Shown here: piece after piece, positions 10,340 to 22,800 of the stretch
Numbering within the stretch: the first letter of the stretch is position 1
Layout of the letters: each line of letters opens with the position of its first letter
Assembly: GCF_028583425.1 (NCBI RefSeq)
Contig: NC_072796.1
Coordinates: forward strand, 126,763,464 to 126,827,463
Direction: 5' to 3'
Source: Eublepharis macularius
Taxonomy: Eukaryota; Chordata; Lepidosauria; Squamata; Eublepharidae
DNA length: 64,000 nt
Notes under the pieces: model-generated
Databases searched by the model: none
Told to the model about the DNA's origin: nothing
Seen by the model: only the letters and a program-made list of their open reading frames with translations
Made by a program: the position numbers and the translations under genes

Positions 10340-11602
10340 AAAATCGTTGCCAAGCTAAGCACATAATGGGCTATATATCCCACTATCCACCACTGTTTTA
10401 TTGTTTGTAGGCACATGGAGTTTTCTCATGCAACAGCCATGACGGGCAGCGACAGACTGGAGTGAAAGGGATGAAACTGACCCCCTTTCCTCAGTGGAGT
10501 TGTGCTTGCAGGAGAGGAACGAGGAATGATTTCAGTTCCTCTACCCCCTCCCCAGCCCACATGGCTGTTCCTCCATGCAGTCCCACGACCCTTGGGATGA
10601 TCTTTCCAGGGGTCAGAAGGGGCTGCATAGGCAGGGAGGAATGTGGGGAAACGAGGTTTTCTATGCATGAAGTGGTAGAATATTGCCTGGTGTTTCACAG
10701 TGTCACTGCACGCAATGGGAAAATTGTGAGCTTGTTAAGGAATGCTTTTTTCTGTGGAGACAAGGAGCTTTCTAGAGAGTCCCCCCCTCCCAAAGACAGG
10801 ATTAACAAGCCATGAGTTGTTCTCCATCCCAAATGAAGCCAGTGTTAAACGGTTAGACCTAGGTTATGACTACTCACATAGATGTCTGTTGACCTGGGAC
10901 CATGTTGTAAGACCTAATGAGAAGTTTGGGAGTTGGTGGGGGTTATGATTTTTGCCACCCGTTTTTTTCTCTACCGATCAGCAGTGCACTTGACTGCCAT
11001 TTCTACTGTTGCAGTGGGAACTTTATGGGAACCACTGCAAGCATGGAAACCATTGCAAAGCAGATCAGTTTACCATCATGCAATTGCATAAATCAAATGC
11101 AACATCTGTAGTACATTGGTAACATTTTTCATTCAAACAGAAGGTCTCAAGTGCTATCCCTGTTCTCTCTAGTTAAAAGGAGTTCAGGCAGCTGAATTGC
11201 ATAATACTTGAAACCCTGGGCAGCCACAACCAGTTAGAGTACTAGGCAAGATGGACGAGAGATCTGACTCAGTATAAGACATCTGTTCAACATGTCAAAA
11301 CGTATTTTTCAAGAAAAGAAAAGTACCTAAAAATGATCCTATCCATTTCCCCGGGAATAACAGCACTTCCGATAAAAAGACTCACCTACTGCATTTCACT
11401 TACTGAGTCAGCACACAGTCCAAATACCTTTAAACTATATTTTCCTTAGTGTGTAAACCTATTAACGGAGGGAATGATGCAAGGAAGGGAGACTTCTTTC
11501 GTTGACAAAGTTGCTCTCCAGATTTTTTTTTCCACAACGAAAATCTTGAAAAGCGAATGAAGGCCAACCAGGTTTGCCTATAGTGCTTTCATGACGATCA
11601 CT
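10340..11602. other. NSMCE2 intron sequence, mostly unrecognised
   Basis: A short fragment at ~11230-11290 (GACTCAGTATAAGACATC) matches the 3' part of the tRNA-SINE seen at 42182. Nothing else is recognised. A frame at 10462-10815 has no coding support. Confidence 0.45.
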
Positions 11603-12664
11603 GTACATTCATGGATCCAGAGGAGTTAGCCGTGTTCGTCTGCAGTCACAAAATAGTAAAGAGTCCAGTAGCACCTTTAAGACTAACCAACTTGCAATAT
11701 TGCAATATCAGACTCCCAGTGGTCCTCAATACGGCTAGGGAACTCCCTACAATCTAAGGCCATCAATATCAAGATGACATCTTTTAAACTATGGCAAGGT
11801 GTTATATGACACCATCGCTTTTACACAGTATCACTCCTAATAGTCGTCTGTTATGCTGGAAACAATGTGGTTTAATTAGCAATTATATTCACCTATGGTG
11901 GGAATGCTCCAAGGTCCAATTGTTCTGGGATCAAATCTTACAGAAAATCAAAGAAATAACTGGTTATGCAATACCTAAGCGTCCTGAAACAATCTTATTG
12001 AGCTTGTGGGAAGATCCAACAGTACCAATAATCAGGAAAAAATTAATATTCATGCTGCTTGCTGCAGCTAAAATGCTGTTAGCGTCAACTTGGAAACAAG
12101 AGAGATTGCCAAGCATAACACAATGGAACGGGAAACTGTAGGACATATTAACCATGGAAAAGATAGCTGATCGTCTTCATTCTATAGACAATCCACAACA
12201 TCAATCAACGTTTTTTGAACAATGGTTACCATTCCTGAACGATCTGCATGACACCAATCAGTCACCTAATGCAGACCCTTATACATTCAATCTTTTTGCT
12301 ACAACTTAAACATGTATATTTACTGTACTTCACATGATGTTATTATCAGTAATCTTCTAGTCTATGAAATTTATCTTTCCTTCTAAGAATTGTTAAGCTT
12401 TTGTATCTTGTTCATGTTATATGTTGTTAATTAAAGTTTTAGAAAAGTTTGGAAAAAATTACAAAATAAAAAGTTTTTTTTAAAAAAGACTAACCAACTT
12501 TATTGTAGCTTAAGCTTTTGAGAATCACAGTTCTCTTCATCAGATGCATGTCAGATCATGCATCTGACTAAGAGAGCTGTGGCTCTCGAAAGCTTATGCT
12601 ACAATAAAGTTGGTTAGTCTTAATGGTGCTACTGGACTCTTTACTATTTTGTACATCCATGGAA
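11603..12664. mobile_element. head-to-head dimer of the hammerhead-like repeat, split by an L1 insertion
   Basis: The left arm is 11616-11693 continuing at 12488-~12550, and the right arm is ~12552-12651 in reverse orientation. The flanks GTACATTCATGGA (11603-11615) and GTACATCCATGGA (12652-12664) agree at 12 of 13 positions and look like a target duplication. The right arm reads CTGACTA with stem II AGAGAGCTGTGGCTCTC and GAAAGCTT. The left arm (- strand) reads CTGATGA but has AAAA in place of GAAA. Each arm therefore has one core base changed. Confidence 0.75.
11694..12487 (+). mobile_element. 5'-truncated L1 (ORF2 C-terminus and 3' UTR)
   Basis: The frame at 11791-12141 ends with features of the L1 ORF2 C-terminus: the Cys/His motif region CWKQCGLI...HLWWEC and then AAAKMLLASTWKQERLPSI. 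A 3' UTR with AATTAAAG and an A-rich tail follows. A 13-bp duplication GACTAACCAACTT flanks it exactly (11681-11693, 12488-12500). It entered the older repeat dimer, so it is the younger insertion. Confidence 0.85.
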
Positions 12665-13244
12665 TTGCTTGTGGTTTCTGCCTGGTTCTTTTGGCAAGAG
12701 AGTTAGAAGCATAACGTTAAGTTTGCACGATGCCCTGCTAGTGTTAAATAATAAAAAAGAAAGAAAAGGGAAACTTTTCAGTAAGAGTGCTCAGGAAGTG
12801 TTCCCGGGAAGTCAGAGTACCGGCATGAAAATGATAGAGACGATCTACTGCAGCAATATGTTACTATCTTCACTGCGTTTTTGTCCCTGTGATACCGACA
12901 TGAACATTATATCTCACTTAAATTAAATGAACATGCTGTTGTTTTGTAGTCCCCTATTAACCTAATTTTCGGTTGGCAAAGCGTTGCTGAGACTTTATAT
13001 GCCTTACGTGTGCTCGTGCATGTTGCTCATATGCTTAACCCCTACACGCAGAGCATAAAACTGTCTATTTATAGCTATCGATTTTTCTGTCTCTTAAAAC
13101 GTCTTCCATCTTACAGCCCCAAAATAGGCCCTTAAGGATGCTTACAGAAAAAAATGCATCCCAGTGATATTGACAAGTCCTGCTCCTACTTCCAATCTGG
13201 GACCTCAGCTGGAAGGCATACCTCTATTACTCCTCTGATACACT
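12665..13244. other. NSMCE2 intron sequence without recognised features
   Basis: No exon-like frame and no clear repeat. Confidence 0.5.
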
Positions 13245-13457
13245 GAAGTATTATTTATTTAGTACGTTTTGATCCAGAGAGCTCAGGACAGTGTGCATCA
13301 TTCTCCCTCCATATAATTTTCACAACAGTCCTGCAAGGTAGTCTAGTCTGAGAGAGAGTGACTGGCCCAGGTGTGCCCAGTGAGTGGCGATGTGAGGATT
13401 CCAAGCTGGGTCTCCTGGATCCCAGTGCAAAGCTCTAACCACTACACCATACTGCTT
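13245..13457 (-). repeat. tRNA-SINE/MIR-like fragment, reverse orientation
   Basis: The reverse complement of a SINE body is visible: 'tcctgcaaggtagtctagtctgag', 'agagtgactggcccagg', GGATTCCAAGCTGGGTCTCC, TCTAACCACTACACCATACT. The last is the reverse of the tRNA-like head. Confidence 0.6.
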
Positions 13458-14099
13458 TTCCACTTTGGAATTTTTTTCTCACTTTTTAAAATCCCTGTAG
13501 AACTAGGTGTGGCTAGTGTGGCTTTCTGTCCATCTGTGGCTCCACATTCTGGATCGCCTGTCTTTAAAAGCATCTGAGGGGGGTACCAGATAGATGTCTT
13601 CATATTCCATAGCTATTTGTCAGCAGATGAGCAGAGAATCCTTTTCTATTACCTTGTCCATTCTGTCCATCCATGGCAGGTGGTGCAATATGTAATTTTA
13701 TGTCTAGATTTATAATTAATACCAAGTGACTCAAATGATAATGTGAATTGAATGCCCATCTGAGTTAAGACAGACGTGTTCCAATTAGTTTTCTGGGACA
13801 TTCTGGAATAATGTCCATCTTGTCTTCAGCAATTTTGGAAGATGTTTCGTGGGTATTTGGTTTCCATACACAGAGTTGGATCTAGACTAAAGCAGCAATT
13901 TCTACCAATTCCCCCTTCCTGGTGCTGACCCCCCCTCCTGTGTCATTCCTTGGGGTCCTCTTTCCACAGATCAGAATTTTGTGGGGACTGATTGACTGCA
14001 ATGGGAGGGGAGGCAGGGAAGTTCCCTTCTGCTGATGGAAAATTTAGTTTGAATTTAACCCATAGACCACCCTATATATTATTACTTTATAATAATAAT
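13458..14099. other. NSMCE2 intron sequence without recognised features
   Basis: Nothing recognised. Confidence 0.5.
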
Positions 14100-14222
14100 A
14101 CCAAGAAGCTGTGACTGAACCAAGGTCACCCAGCTGGCATCAAGTGGAGGAATGGGGAATCAAACCTGGTTCTCCGTATTAGAGTCCTGCTGCTCTTAAT
14201 CACTACACCAAACTGACTTCTT
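14100..14222 (-). repeat. tRNA-SINE fragment, reverse orientation
   Basis: AAGGTCACCCAGCTGGCATC, then GGGGAATCAAACCTGGTTCT, then TTAATCACTACACCAAACTG. This is the reverse complement of the SINE head seen at 31164-31260. Confidence 0.65.
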
Positions 14223-15410
14223 GCCATCCAAACCTGGTGTGTGAATGAAATAATAGATTTACTTTTTAAACAATAGATTACACTGAAATCCTGTTTTTCC
14301 TTCAGAAAATTCAAGGTATTTCCAAGCAGTCTCTCTTATCTAAAAATGAATCAGGTATCTTGCTTTCTGCCATATAATTTAATATTGTTTACTCTTCCAT
14401 CTTAGCTCAAAAGCTTCCTGAGGCAACTTCCATCATTAACAGTGGCTGGTTCACATGTTTGCTCATCACTTGATGACTGCAACTTCAAACACATGTCTGA
14501 ATGGGCCAACACGTCCTTAATGCCAGACAGAGAACTTTCCCGTCTCTGGAGCCTGTTCTAGACAGAAAGCAGAAATGAAGTGGTAGAATTCTTCGGTGGT
14601 AGAATGGGCTGAGCCACCCGCTGACTTCAGCCACGAGAAGGATGTCACTGCTTAGAACTGTACTGTAAATTATTGAATTCTCCATGCAAAAATGCCCCTT
14701 CTGTGTAGGACATGTGAAGCAGGTTGAACTGAGTCAGTGGTTCATCAAAGTCTGTCTTTTCTCTTCTGACTGGCAGCTGCTCTCCGGGGTCTCATGCTGA
14801 GATCTGTCATATTGAGTCAGAACCACACTAAATTTTCTAATAGTAAATTTTCTAAATTTTCTAATAGAATGCAACTTTCCTGCCTGCCCCCTCCTACAGC
14901 AGCCCGCTGATTTCCATGGAACCCTTCTCCTAGGGATATGGGACCCTGAGGAATGACACGAGGGGGGGTCTTATTAGAAAGGAGGGGGGAATCAGTGGTA
15001 ACAGCCAATTTAGTCAGAATCAAAGCCATCTGCTACTACCTGATTGTTTATTTTAAAAAACCTGGTAATGCCAGTGATTGAACCTGCGTGCACAGTAAGC
15101 GTGTCTTTTAGCCATGGCTTGTCCATGAAAATGCTCGGTTGGAACCCTTCTCCCCGCACAAATAGTTTTCTGTGTCAAGGGGGTATGTGTTCATATGATG
15201 CCGCCTCTGGCAATCCAAAGTGCAACTCAGCACTAAATCTTTTTGAGAACTAAGCCCTGGTGACATCTTCAACACCGCACTTCTCAGCGGAGCCTGTTCA
15301 CACCTTTGGCTGCCAGTCATCACGTAAAAGTGATTTTTTAAAAAGGGTCATGATGTGCAGAGGAGAGAGCTCTTTTTTTTTTTTGACAACCTCATGCATT
15401 TGGAGAGGCA
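14223..15410. other. NSMCE2 intron with eroded SINE pieces (~14700-14815, ~15030-15095)
   Basis: The pieces 'actgagtcagtggttcatcaaag' / 'ggcagctgctctccggggtctca' and 'aatgccagtgattgaacctgc' correspond to the reverse-orientation tRNA-SINE that is clearer at 15411-16232. The rest is unassigned. Confidence 0.4.
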
Positions 15411-16232
15411 TGATCCCATGAAGCTGTCTTAGCCAGTCCAACCAGCGGTCCATCAAGATCAATGTAGACTACTCAGCAGCTCTGCAGGGTCTGAACTAGA
15501 CATGGGCACGAACCACCAAAAAACTGAACCATGGGGTTCGTCGTTCATGGCGTTTTCATGAACCTGGAACCAGGAACTCCCATGAACTGGGGCAAGTTCA
15601 CAAACCAGTTCGCGGTTTGTGGTTCATAGGGTTTAAATGCTTCTTTCCGGCCACTTAGCAGTGGCAGGGAAATGGGCATTTGATAGTTTAAAGGGCCCTT
15701 TCCTGCCGCTTGCAAGCGTCAGGTCCCTTTATACTTTCCGCTGGCAGGCAGCAGGGGGAGGGGGGAATCCCCACTTGCAAGCAGCAGGAAAGGGGATCCC
15801 CCCTGCCACCTGCCAGCTGATAGTTTAAAGGGACCTGACAATTACAAGTGGCAGGAAAAGTTTAAATGGCCATTTTCCCACCGCTCCAAGCGGCGGGGAA
15901 ATGGCCAGCTAAAACTGCCCCTTTCCCTGTTGCTTTGCAGCAGCACGGAAAGGGGCATTGCCCTTTAAAATGAACCAAACGAACCAGTAGACCAGTTCGT
16001 GGAAGTTCGTGGAAATGAGCTTCCACGAACCACTGGTACACGAACCACGAACCATGCTGGTCCATGGGTTATTTTGGTTCGTATTCAGGCTCGTGCCCAT
16101 CTCTAATCTCAACTGAAAGCCTTTCACATCTCTTACTACCTGATCCTTTTAACTGGAGATGCTGGGAATTGAACCTGGGACCTTCTGCACATAAAGTAGA
16201 AGCGGCCTCACTGCACCACAGCCCTGCCCCTA
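15411..16232 (-). repeat. tRNA-derived SINE, reverse orientation, split by a hAT-like element
   Basis: The 3' part (15411-15496: GAAGCTGTCTTAGCCAGTCC ... AGCAGCTCTGCAGGGTCTGA) and the 5' part (16106-16232: 'cctttcacatctc', TTAACTGGAGATGCTGGGAA, GAACCTGGGACCTTCTGCAC, tRNA head reversed) flank the inserted unit at 15497-16105. The same SINE family is seen in + orientation at 42182 and 42389. Confidence 0.75.
15489..16113. mobile_element. hAT-like MITE, family 4 (TAGAGATGGGCACGA ends)
   Basis: The body is 15497-16105. The ends are TAGACATGGGCACGAACC and GGCTCGTGCCCATCTCTA, which are inverted. The flanking octamers GTCTGAAC and ATCTCAAC agree at 6 of 8 positions. The interior has many inverted units (GAACCA/TGGTTC, 'gcaggaaaggggatcc', 'ccgctccaagcgg'), so the strand can fold extensively. 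No coding capacity. Confidence 0.7.
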
Positions 16233-16374
16233 GATCGTTTTCTAGTTGCAGGCCGTTTTTGAATGATGTGAGATATTGTGATGAGATATAAGGGAGGAGG
16301 CAGTCTCTCAGACATGCAGGGTGCCAGCCATATAAATGATTCACAGTAATAAGCATTGGTCCCAGGCTATGATC

Positions 16375-16512
16375 AGAAAGCAGATGATGATGCAACCTTT
16401 CAGAAGCTAAGCAAGGCTGGGTCTGGTCACTACCTGGATGGGAGACTTCCCAGAAACCCCATGTGCAGGGGGTCTCAAGGTCCATGATGGCAGGAAAGGT
16501 GGGAAGGCCATG
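16375..16512 (+). repeat. 5S rRNA-derived SINE, copy 2 (degenerate)
   Basis: TTTCAGAAGCTAAGCAAGGC then ACCTGGATGGGAGACTTCCC are the 5S-like internal promoter region. The 3' body is short and eroded. Confidence 0.6.
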
Positions 16513-18126
16513 ATAATAGGGCTGATAACATGCTATCACTGCAGGTGAGTCTGTGAATCTGTTAGAACTTGCTCACAACTCACTGGCAAAGTGTTCATCT
16601 CTCTCCGAACTGTGCAGACAAGCACTTTAGCCCTTGAATGGATCGCAGGCTTCCGCGGTGGACGGAGCTGCAATTTGAGACGGGAGGAAGGGGGAGTTTC
16701 TCAGCACGGTTTCAAGGTCTGCTCTTGGGTTCATGCAATATTCAAGTCGACGTTTTTAAAAAGCAGCGCGTTTGAAGCCCTGGCCTTTTAAAAAAAAAAA
16801 TATATATATATATATATTTCATAGCCCCCTCCTTCAACGTGCTGCTTCTTTCTCAGCTGTTCAAAAATCTCTTTGCTGAAGAAGCATCAGTAATGCCGTC
16901 TGATATGGAACGACTCTTGACTCAAGGCTTTCAAGGCACTTTACTAGAATTAATTAATCCAGACAAAAACATGTGCCAAGTAGATAATAATTATCCTAAC
17001 CTCTTTGTAGACTGGAGGTGGGGGGGAGGGGAAACCAACCAACCAACCACAAACTGTGAGACTCCATGGTTTGCCCAAGGCAGACACAGGAACAGGAGGC
17101 AACGGAATCGAACAGAATTAATGAATGCTGACTCCCAGCTCCAAGCGGTGAATCTGGGGCAAAAGTAGAATTGGGCCAGTGTTGAAAGCTGCATCTCGAG
17201 AGATTTGACAGTCTTTGGCTGCTTTCACATATGGATTTCCGCCCCCTGTGTGAGCAACCGGAAGCCCCTGCAGTCTTTGGGAACATCCAGATGACGCTGA
17301 GCCCTGATCCAGCCATTGCTCGTCTGGCCCATGGAAAATAAACCTATTTTAATCCCGCTCACAGGGGAAACTGCAGGACGGCTGTAGGTGGAGCATCCGC
17401 CTGGAAGCTCTACCCACAGCCCCTATGGGGAACGGGTGGGGCTAAATTCCATCTTCAGAACGGCAGTCCTGACCTTCACATTCCTCCCCCTTTCCAGCCC
17501 TTTAAAGGGCTTGTATTTCCTTATCCAGCTGAGCCGTGGTATAGTACTACAAGGTGGATTAGGAGGGAAAGGAAAGGGAGGGGAAAGGGAGGTTCCGGGC
17601 TGTGAATGGCGCTGAAATTGTCATCATATCTTTTGTTGGAGAAAAGGGTGGAATAGCAGCTCAACAAGGATGGGTATGCGCTGACACCGTTCTCACCTCT
17701 TCGCACCCTGCTTGCTGCTACTGCCATCGCAGGTGTGCACTTTCACACACCCGTGTGAAAGCAGCCTTTGATGAAATAATTGGATATGATACGCTGTGTG
17801 CGCCAGAATGACTGGTGATTGTGAGAGAGCGCCCACGAGAAGGGGATGGAAGATGGCAGGCCAAACTCCATTCTCATCTTGAACTGGATTGCCCACCAAT
17901 GTGGCTGCTGCAACCATATTTTCTCATCTGTATTTGGCTTCCAGGGTGGTGGTGGTTTGCCATTGCTGATGAGTTTTCTTATGTCTGATAAAACACATAA
18001 GAGCTGCCTGATAAAAATGAACACATAAGAGTCTGATAAAAATGAGTCAGATCATTGGCCCATTTAAACTGAACATAGTCTGTACCGGGGCTCCTCTACC
18101 TTTTTGAGCCTGTGGGCACCTTTCCA
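16513..18126. other. NSMCE2 intron, no gene recognised; (TA)n at ~16797-16818
   Basis: It contains an A-run followed by a (TA)n microsatellite at ~16790-16818, and a small fragment like the SINE 3' end at ~18045-18080. The frames in it, such as 16839-17168, show no exon structure or family resemblance. Confidence 0.45.
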
Positions 18127-18241
18127 GAGGAGTTAGGTCTGTTAGTCTGTAGCTGCAAAATAGTAGAGTCCAGTAGCACCTAACCAACTTTATTGCCGCA
18201 TAAGCTTTCAAGAACCACAGCTCTCTTCATCATATGCATAT
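18127..18241 (-). repeat. hammerhead-like repeat, single arm
   Basis: AGGAGTTAGGTCTGTTAGTC, TAGAGTCCAGTAGCACC and CGCATAAGCTTTCAAGAACC place it in the family. On the - strand the core reads ATGATGA instead of CTGATGA, with GAAA kept. Confidence 0.65.
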
Positions 18242-19422
18242 GGGCACCTTTGAAATTCTATCTCCATAGTGCCCATTTTGTGGTTGGCTCCGCCTTCCAC
18301 AGCAGCCATTTTGTGGTTGCGCCCACCACCCTGTGTCAGAATTCCAAAGGTGCCATGGGGCTCAGAAAGGTAGGGGAGCCCCAGTGTGGACTATGGCCGA
18401 TTTCACACTGCTTACCAGCCACAGAACATCGCATCAACCTCCCAGAACAACAGAGTGTTCCTGGTGCTGTTTCATGCGAGAACGGAAGTTCTCATGCGAA
18501 ATCGCGCCAGGAACATGCTGTTGTTCCGGGAGCTCAGCGAGATATTCTGTGGCCAGTAAGCAGTGTGAAAATGGCCTATACTGAGTTTAAATGGGCCAAT
18601 GGTCTGACCCAGTGAGAGGCAGCTTCTTATGTTGTTTACCAGGCAAAATTCTTTTATGCTGTTGATGGGTAAAAAATTGAGTAAATGATTATTTTCCTCA
18701 GAGACAACATAACCAGTGTCTTCCCCCCCAAGGCCCCCCTAATTATTCACATTTTTACACACACACATGAAGAAAAAAACAGGTCAAATGGTCATTTCAC
18801 ACATGATAATCCCCATTCAGTATTTTTCTTGGTCCTGACAAAGGAATCCACCCCCTGCTTTTATTAAAACAGGGTCCACCAGCTGTACAAGAATCCCTTT
18901 TCCTCCTTGGTTGCATCCCTCAGGGCATCACCATTCATACCCTCTTTGAGCCATTCAAGGTCTCATAATCAGACTGTTTTCAGGGTTTGTTTTATTCAAA
19001 GCTCAACCAAGAGACAGAGCCAAACTCTCAGACTGCAGCTGAGTAGGAGTGCAGGCCTTTCCCAGAACCGGGTTAATAGAGTCACAAGGGGCAGGTAATG
19101 CATTACTTCCTTCCAAGATATTTGGATTCCTTGTTTAAGGCAGGAACCAGGATAGCAGAGAGAGGCAAAAATGATCACTAAAGATTGGATACAGATGGTA
19201 GGAGCCATAGGAAAGAAACCTTTTGTATTGAAATCTCCTCCTTTTGTTGACTTTGTCTTTTCATCCTTTGCCCCTACCTAAGTTTGTTACTGAGGACTAG
19301 AATCGTGGGATTGGATTCTGTAACACAGTTCCCTTCACATCTCTCTCCACAGGGTGGTGGTAGGGAAATGGAGGTCAAACACAGACTTTTGGGTGAATCC
19401 TAGAACATCTCCCCAACTCAAT
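18242..19422. other. NSMCE2 intron without recognised genes
   Basis: A short SINE 3' fragment lies at ~18585-18640 (CCCAGTGAGAGGCAGCTTC). A loose inverted arrangement of 'ggcccatttaaact' (18057) and 'agtttaaatgggcc' (18583) brackets about 530 bp, which suggests an unrecognised palindromic insertion. Nothing else is assigned. Confidence 0.4.
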
Positions 19423-19427
19423 GACAT

Positions 19428-19843
19428 TGTCAGACTGTGGCTAGATAAGGTACTCTCTGCAAGATTCCCTTTAGAAGCAAGAATAAGTCCAATGTCTGGC
19501 AAAGGAAGCTTTATTGCAGAAAAGGTCCATTATAGTCCACTGTCCTGAATAGGAGACTCAGGATGGTACATGATCATTGTTACCAATGAAGAGCAAGCAT
19601 AGGATACAGAGTAACAATACCCATCTGGAACAGCCTCCCCCCACAGTTCTCAAAACAACATCTTTCAGTCCTGGGAAGCTGCTCTCCTTCAAGGCCAATG
19701 CCTGATGGAACGGTGTTAGACAAAACAGTCTCCTCTGGTGGGAATGCTGCCTGGGAACTGGTGCACCTGAGGAGAAAATACTTAAACACTAAAAGCATTA
19801 GAAAATGGAGTCAGTATAGTTAAGATATATACTGGACCTGACA
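19428..19843 (-). repeat. 3' LTR of the Gypsy element
   Basis: 416 bp, starting TGTCAGG and ending CTGACA in sense (- strand) direction. It is identical by eye to the LTR at 25941-26356, exactly 6513 bp away. A poly(A) signal AATAAA lies at 19515-19510 in sense direction. Confidence 0.95.
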
Positions 19844-19857
19844 TTTCTGCCCCCCTT
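19844..19857 (-). other. polypurine tract of the Gypsy element
   Basis: In sense direction AAGGGGGGCAGAAA lies directly against the TGTCAGG start of the 3' LTR. Its first bases overlap the TAA stop of pol (19858-19856). A purine tract in this place primes plus-strand DNA synthesis in LTR elements. Confidence 0.85.
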
Positions 19858-22800
19858 AAAATAGATCCCCCCCTGGTTTATATGGGTAGCGAGTATGAAA
19901 AGCTTTGGTTAATCTAGGAGCATGAACATGTGCAGAGTTCACCCATTCATCGTAACCAGAATCAAAGTCCTTCCATCTAATGAGGTAAAAAAGCTGATTT
20001 CTCTTGATTTTAGAGTCCAAAATTTGTTGTACCTCATAGTGTATTTGGTCGTCAATTAAAGTTGGAATGGGTGGAGCTTTGATATGCCATTTGTTGTCGG
20101 TGGGAGCTTTCTTCAAAAGGCTGACATGGAACGTATCATGCACATGGCGAAGGTTCTTGGGCAATGTTACAGCAACAGTCACTTTATTTATTACCTTGCG
20201 CACAGGAAAAGGTCCTAAGAATTTCAGAGCGAGTTTGCGGCTTGTCTGAGCTAGCTTTAGGTTCTTTGTGGAAATATACACATGGTCTCCTGGTTGTAAT
20301 TCCCATTCGGCCACACGATGGCGATCTGCGTACTTTTTGTAATCCAGTTTGGCTTTTTCAAGGTGTCTCTTAATGATAGTCCATTGCTGCACCGCCTCCC
20401 CCCACCATGAGGATACATCTGGCAATTTAGAGGAATGGAGAGGGGGTGCGTCCAATGGGAAGGGATTGAAGTGAGTCCCATATACAATTTTGAAGGGGGC
20501 TTCTCCCGTTGAAGCGTGTACACTGTTGTTATAGGAGAATTCGGCTAGAGGGAGAAGGTCCACCCAGTTATCTTGTTGAAAATTGATGTAGCAACGAAGG
20601 AACTGTTCTAATATTTGGTTTGTTTTTTCGGATTGCCCGTCGGTTTGTGGGTGGTGGCTTGAACTGATACCTTGTTCAATATTCAACATTTTCAAAAGCT
20701 CCCGCCAGAAGTTGGCAACGAACTGTCCGCCGCGATCCGAAATCACCTTGGACGGAAAAGAATGTAATTTTACGATGTGTTTTAGAAACAGATCCGCTAG
20801 TTTTCGAGCGGAGGGTATAGCAGTACAGGGGATAAAATGGGCTTGTTTGGAGAACAGATCTACCACAACTAAAATACAATTATGTCCTTTTGAAAGAGGT
20901 AGATCAGTGATAAAGTCCATGGAGATTACTTCCCAGGGCCTGTTCGGCGTTTCCAATGGTTGCAGGAGACCCGGAGGTTTCCCTTTCCTGGTTTTTGCGC
21001 TGAGGCAAACAGGGCAGGAACTAACGTATTGGGAAATGTCTTTGCGCATGCCCGGCCACCAGAATTGTCTTTGAACTAGGTGTAAAGTTTTCAGGTACCC
21101 ATAATGTCCAGCAGTGGGAGCATCATGACAGCGCTGCAAGACTTCCAGCTTAAGGCTGTCCGGGACATAAAACTTGCTCCCAGCTAGCCAATCCCCCTGT
21201 GGGGATTGGGTTAGTTTGTTTCGCGGAGCTTTATCCCCCTCCTTCTCCACTTCAGTTTTAAGTTTCGATTTCCATTCTTGGTCGGCCGGGAGGGGCTGCT
21301 TAGCACGGCTGCGAGTAGTCACCACGCCCCCAAGTTGCTTAGGCGAGAAGACCGTGTCGACAGTCTCCGCCCGTTTGCTCTTATGTTGGGGCATGCGCGA
21401 CAGGGCGTCCGCCAAAAAGTTAGTTTTGCCCGGGAGATAATTGAGGGTGAAGTTGAACTTGGAAAAGAATTCCGCCCACCGCAATTGCTTGGCATTCAGT
21501 CTGCGTGGGCTTCGGAGGGCCTCCAAATTTTTATGATCTGTCCAGACCTCAAAAGGGTATCTCGCCCCCTCCAGCCAATGCCTCCAGTTTGTGAGAGCTG
21601 CTTTCACTGCAAAGGCCTCCTTCTCCCACACATTCCAATTCCTTTCTGCCTCTGAGAACTTTCTAGACAAGAATGCACAAGGCCGCAATTTCCCATCCTC
21701 CCCCTTCTGCAGCAAAACCCCCCCTATCGCCGTATCGCTGGCGTCGACCTGTACTATGAAGGGGGACTGTTCGTTGGGGTGGGAGAGGATGGGTTCCGTT
21801 ACAAATTGCTTTTTAAGGCATTCGAAGGCCGTTTGGCAATCGGGGGTCCATTGTAGTTTAGCAGAGGGTTTTTTGGCTTGGTCCCCTTTATCTTTGGTTT
21901 TCAGCAATTCTGTTAAGGGGAGTGTGATTTGGGCGAAATTTGCTATGAAGTCTCTATAGAAGTTGGCAAAACCCAGGAAGGATTGCAGTTCTTTGCGGGT
22001 GGTGGGTGTTTGCCAATCCTGGATCGCCTGTATTTTGGCTGGATCCATTTTCAACCCCTCTTGTGAGATACAATATCCAAGGTAAGTGAGTTCGGTTTTA
22101 TGGAATTCACATTTGGACAATTTGATGGGCAGTTTATTCTTCATCAAGGTGGCCAGGACCTTTTGTACCATTTGAACATGTTCTTCCTCGGTGTCAGAAT
22201 AAATTAAAACATCATCAAGGTACACCACCACCCCTTTGTACAGAAATTCATGTAAAACTTCGTTTATCATGGACATGAATACAGACGGGGCTCCCGTCAA
22301 TCCAAAAGGCATAACTAAGTATTCATATTGTCCGAGGGGCGTATTAAACGCGGTTTTCCACTCATCCCCTGCCTTTATACGAACGTGGAAGTAAGCATCT
22401 TTTAGATCTAATTTCGTAAAGATCTTACCTTGGGCCACGACGTTGAGAAGGTCTCGGATGAGCGGTATAGGATAGGCGTTGTTGGTGGACACTGCATTTA
22501 GTCCTCGGAAATCCGTGCACAGTCTGAGTCCCCCATCCTTTTTCACGAAGAGAACTGGAGCGGCGTGGGAGCTAGAGGCTGGGCGGATGAACCCTCGTTG
22601 GAGGTTGGTGTCGATGAATTTCCGGAGCTCTTCACGTTCATGGAGACTCATGGGATAGAGTCGTCCTTTAGGCAATGAGGCTCCGGGTAAAATTTCCACC
22701 GCACAGTCTGTTCGTCGGTGCGGGGGTAGAGTATCAGCTTCCTCCTCCGAGAAAGCATTTAGAAAAGGCCAGTACGGTTCGGGTATTTGGTTGACTTCTT

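Noticed and set aside
19580..19798. 72-codon frame present twice (also 26093-26311)
   Set aside because: It is part of the two identical LTRs and overlaps U3/R sequence. Duplication is due to the LTRs and not to a gene pair.
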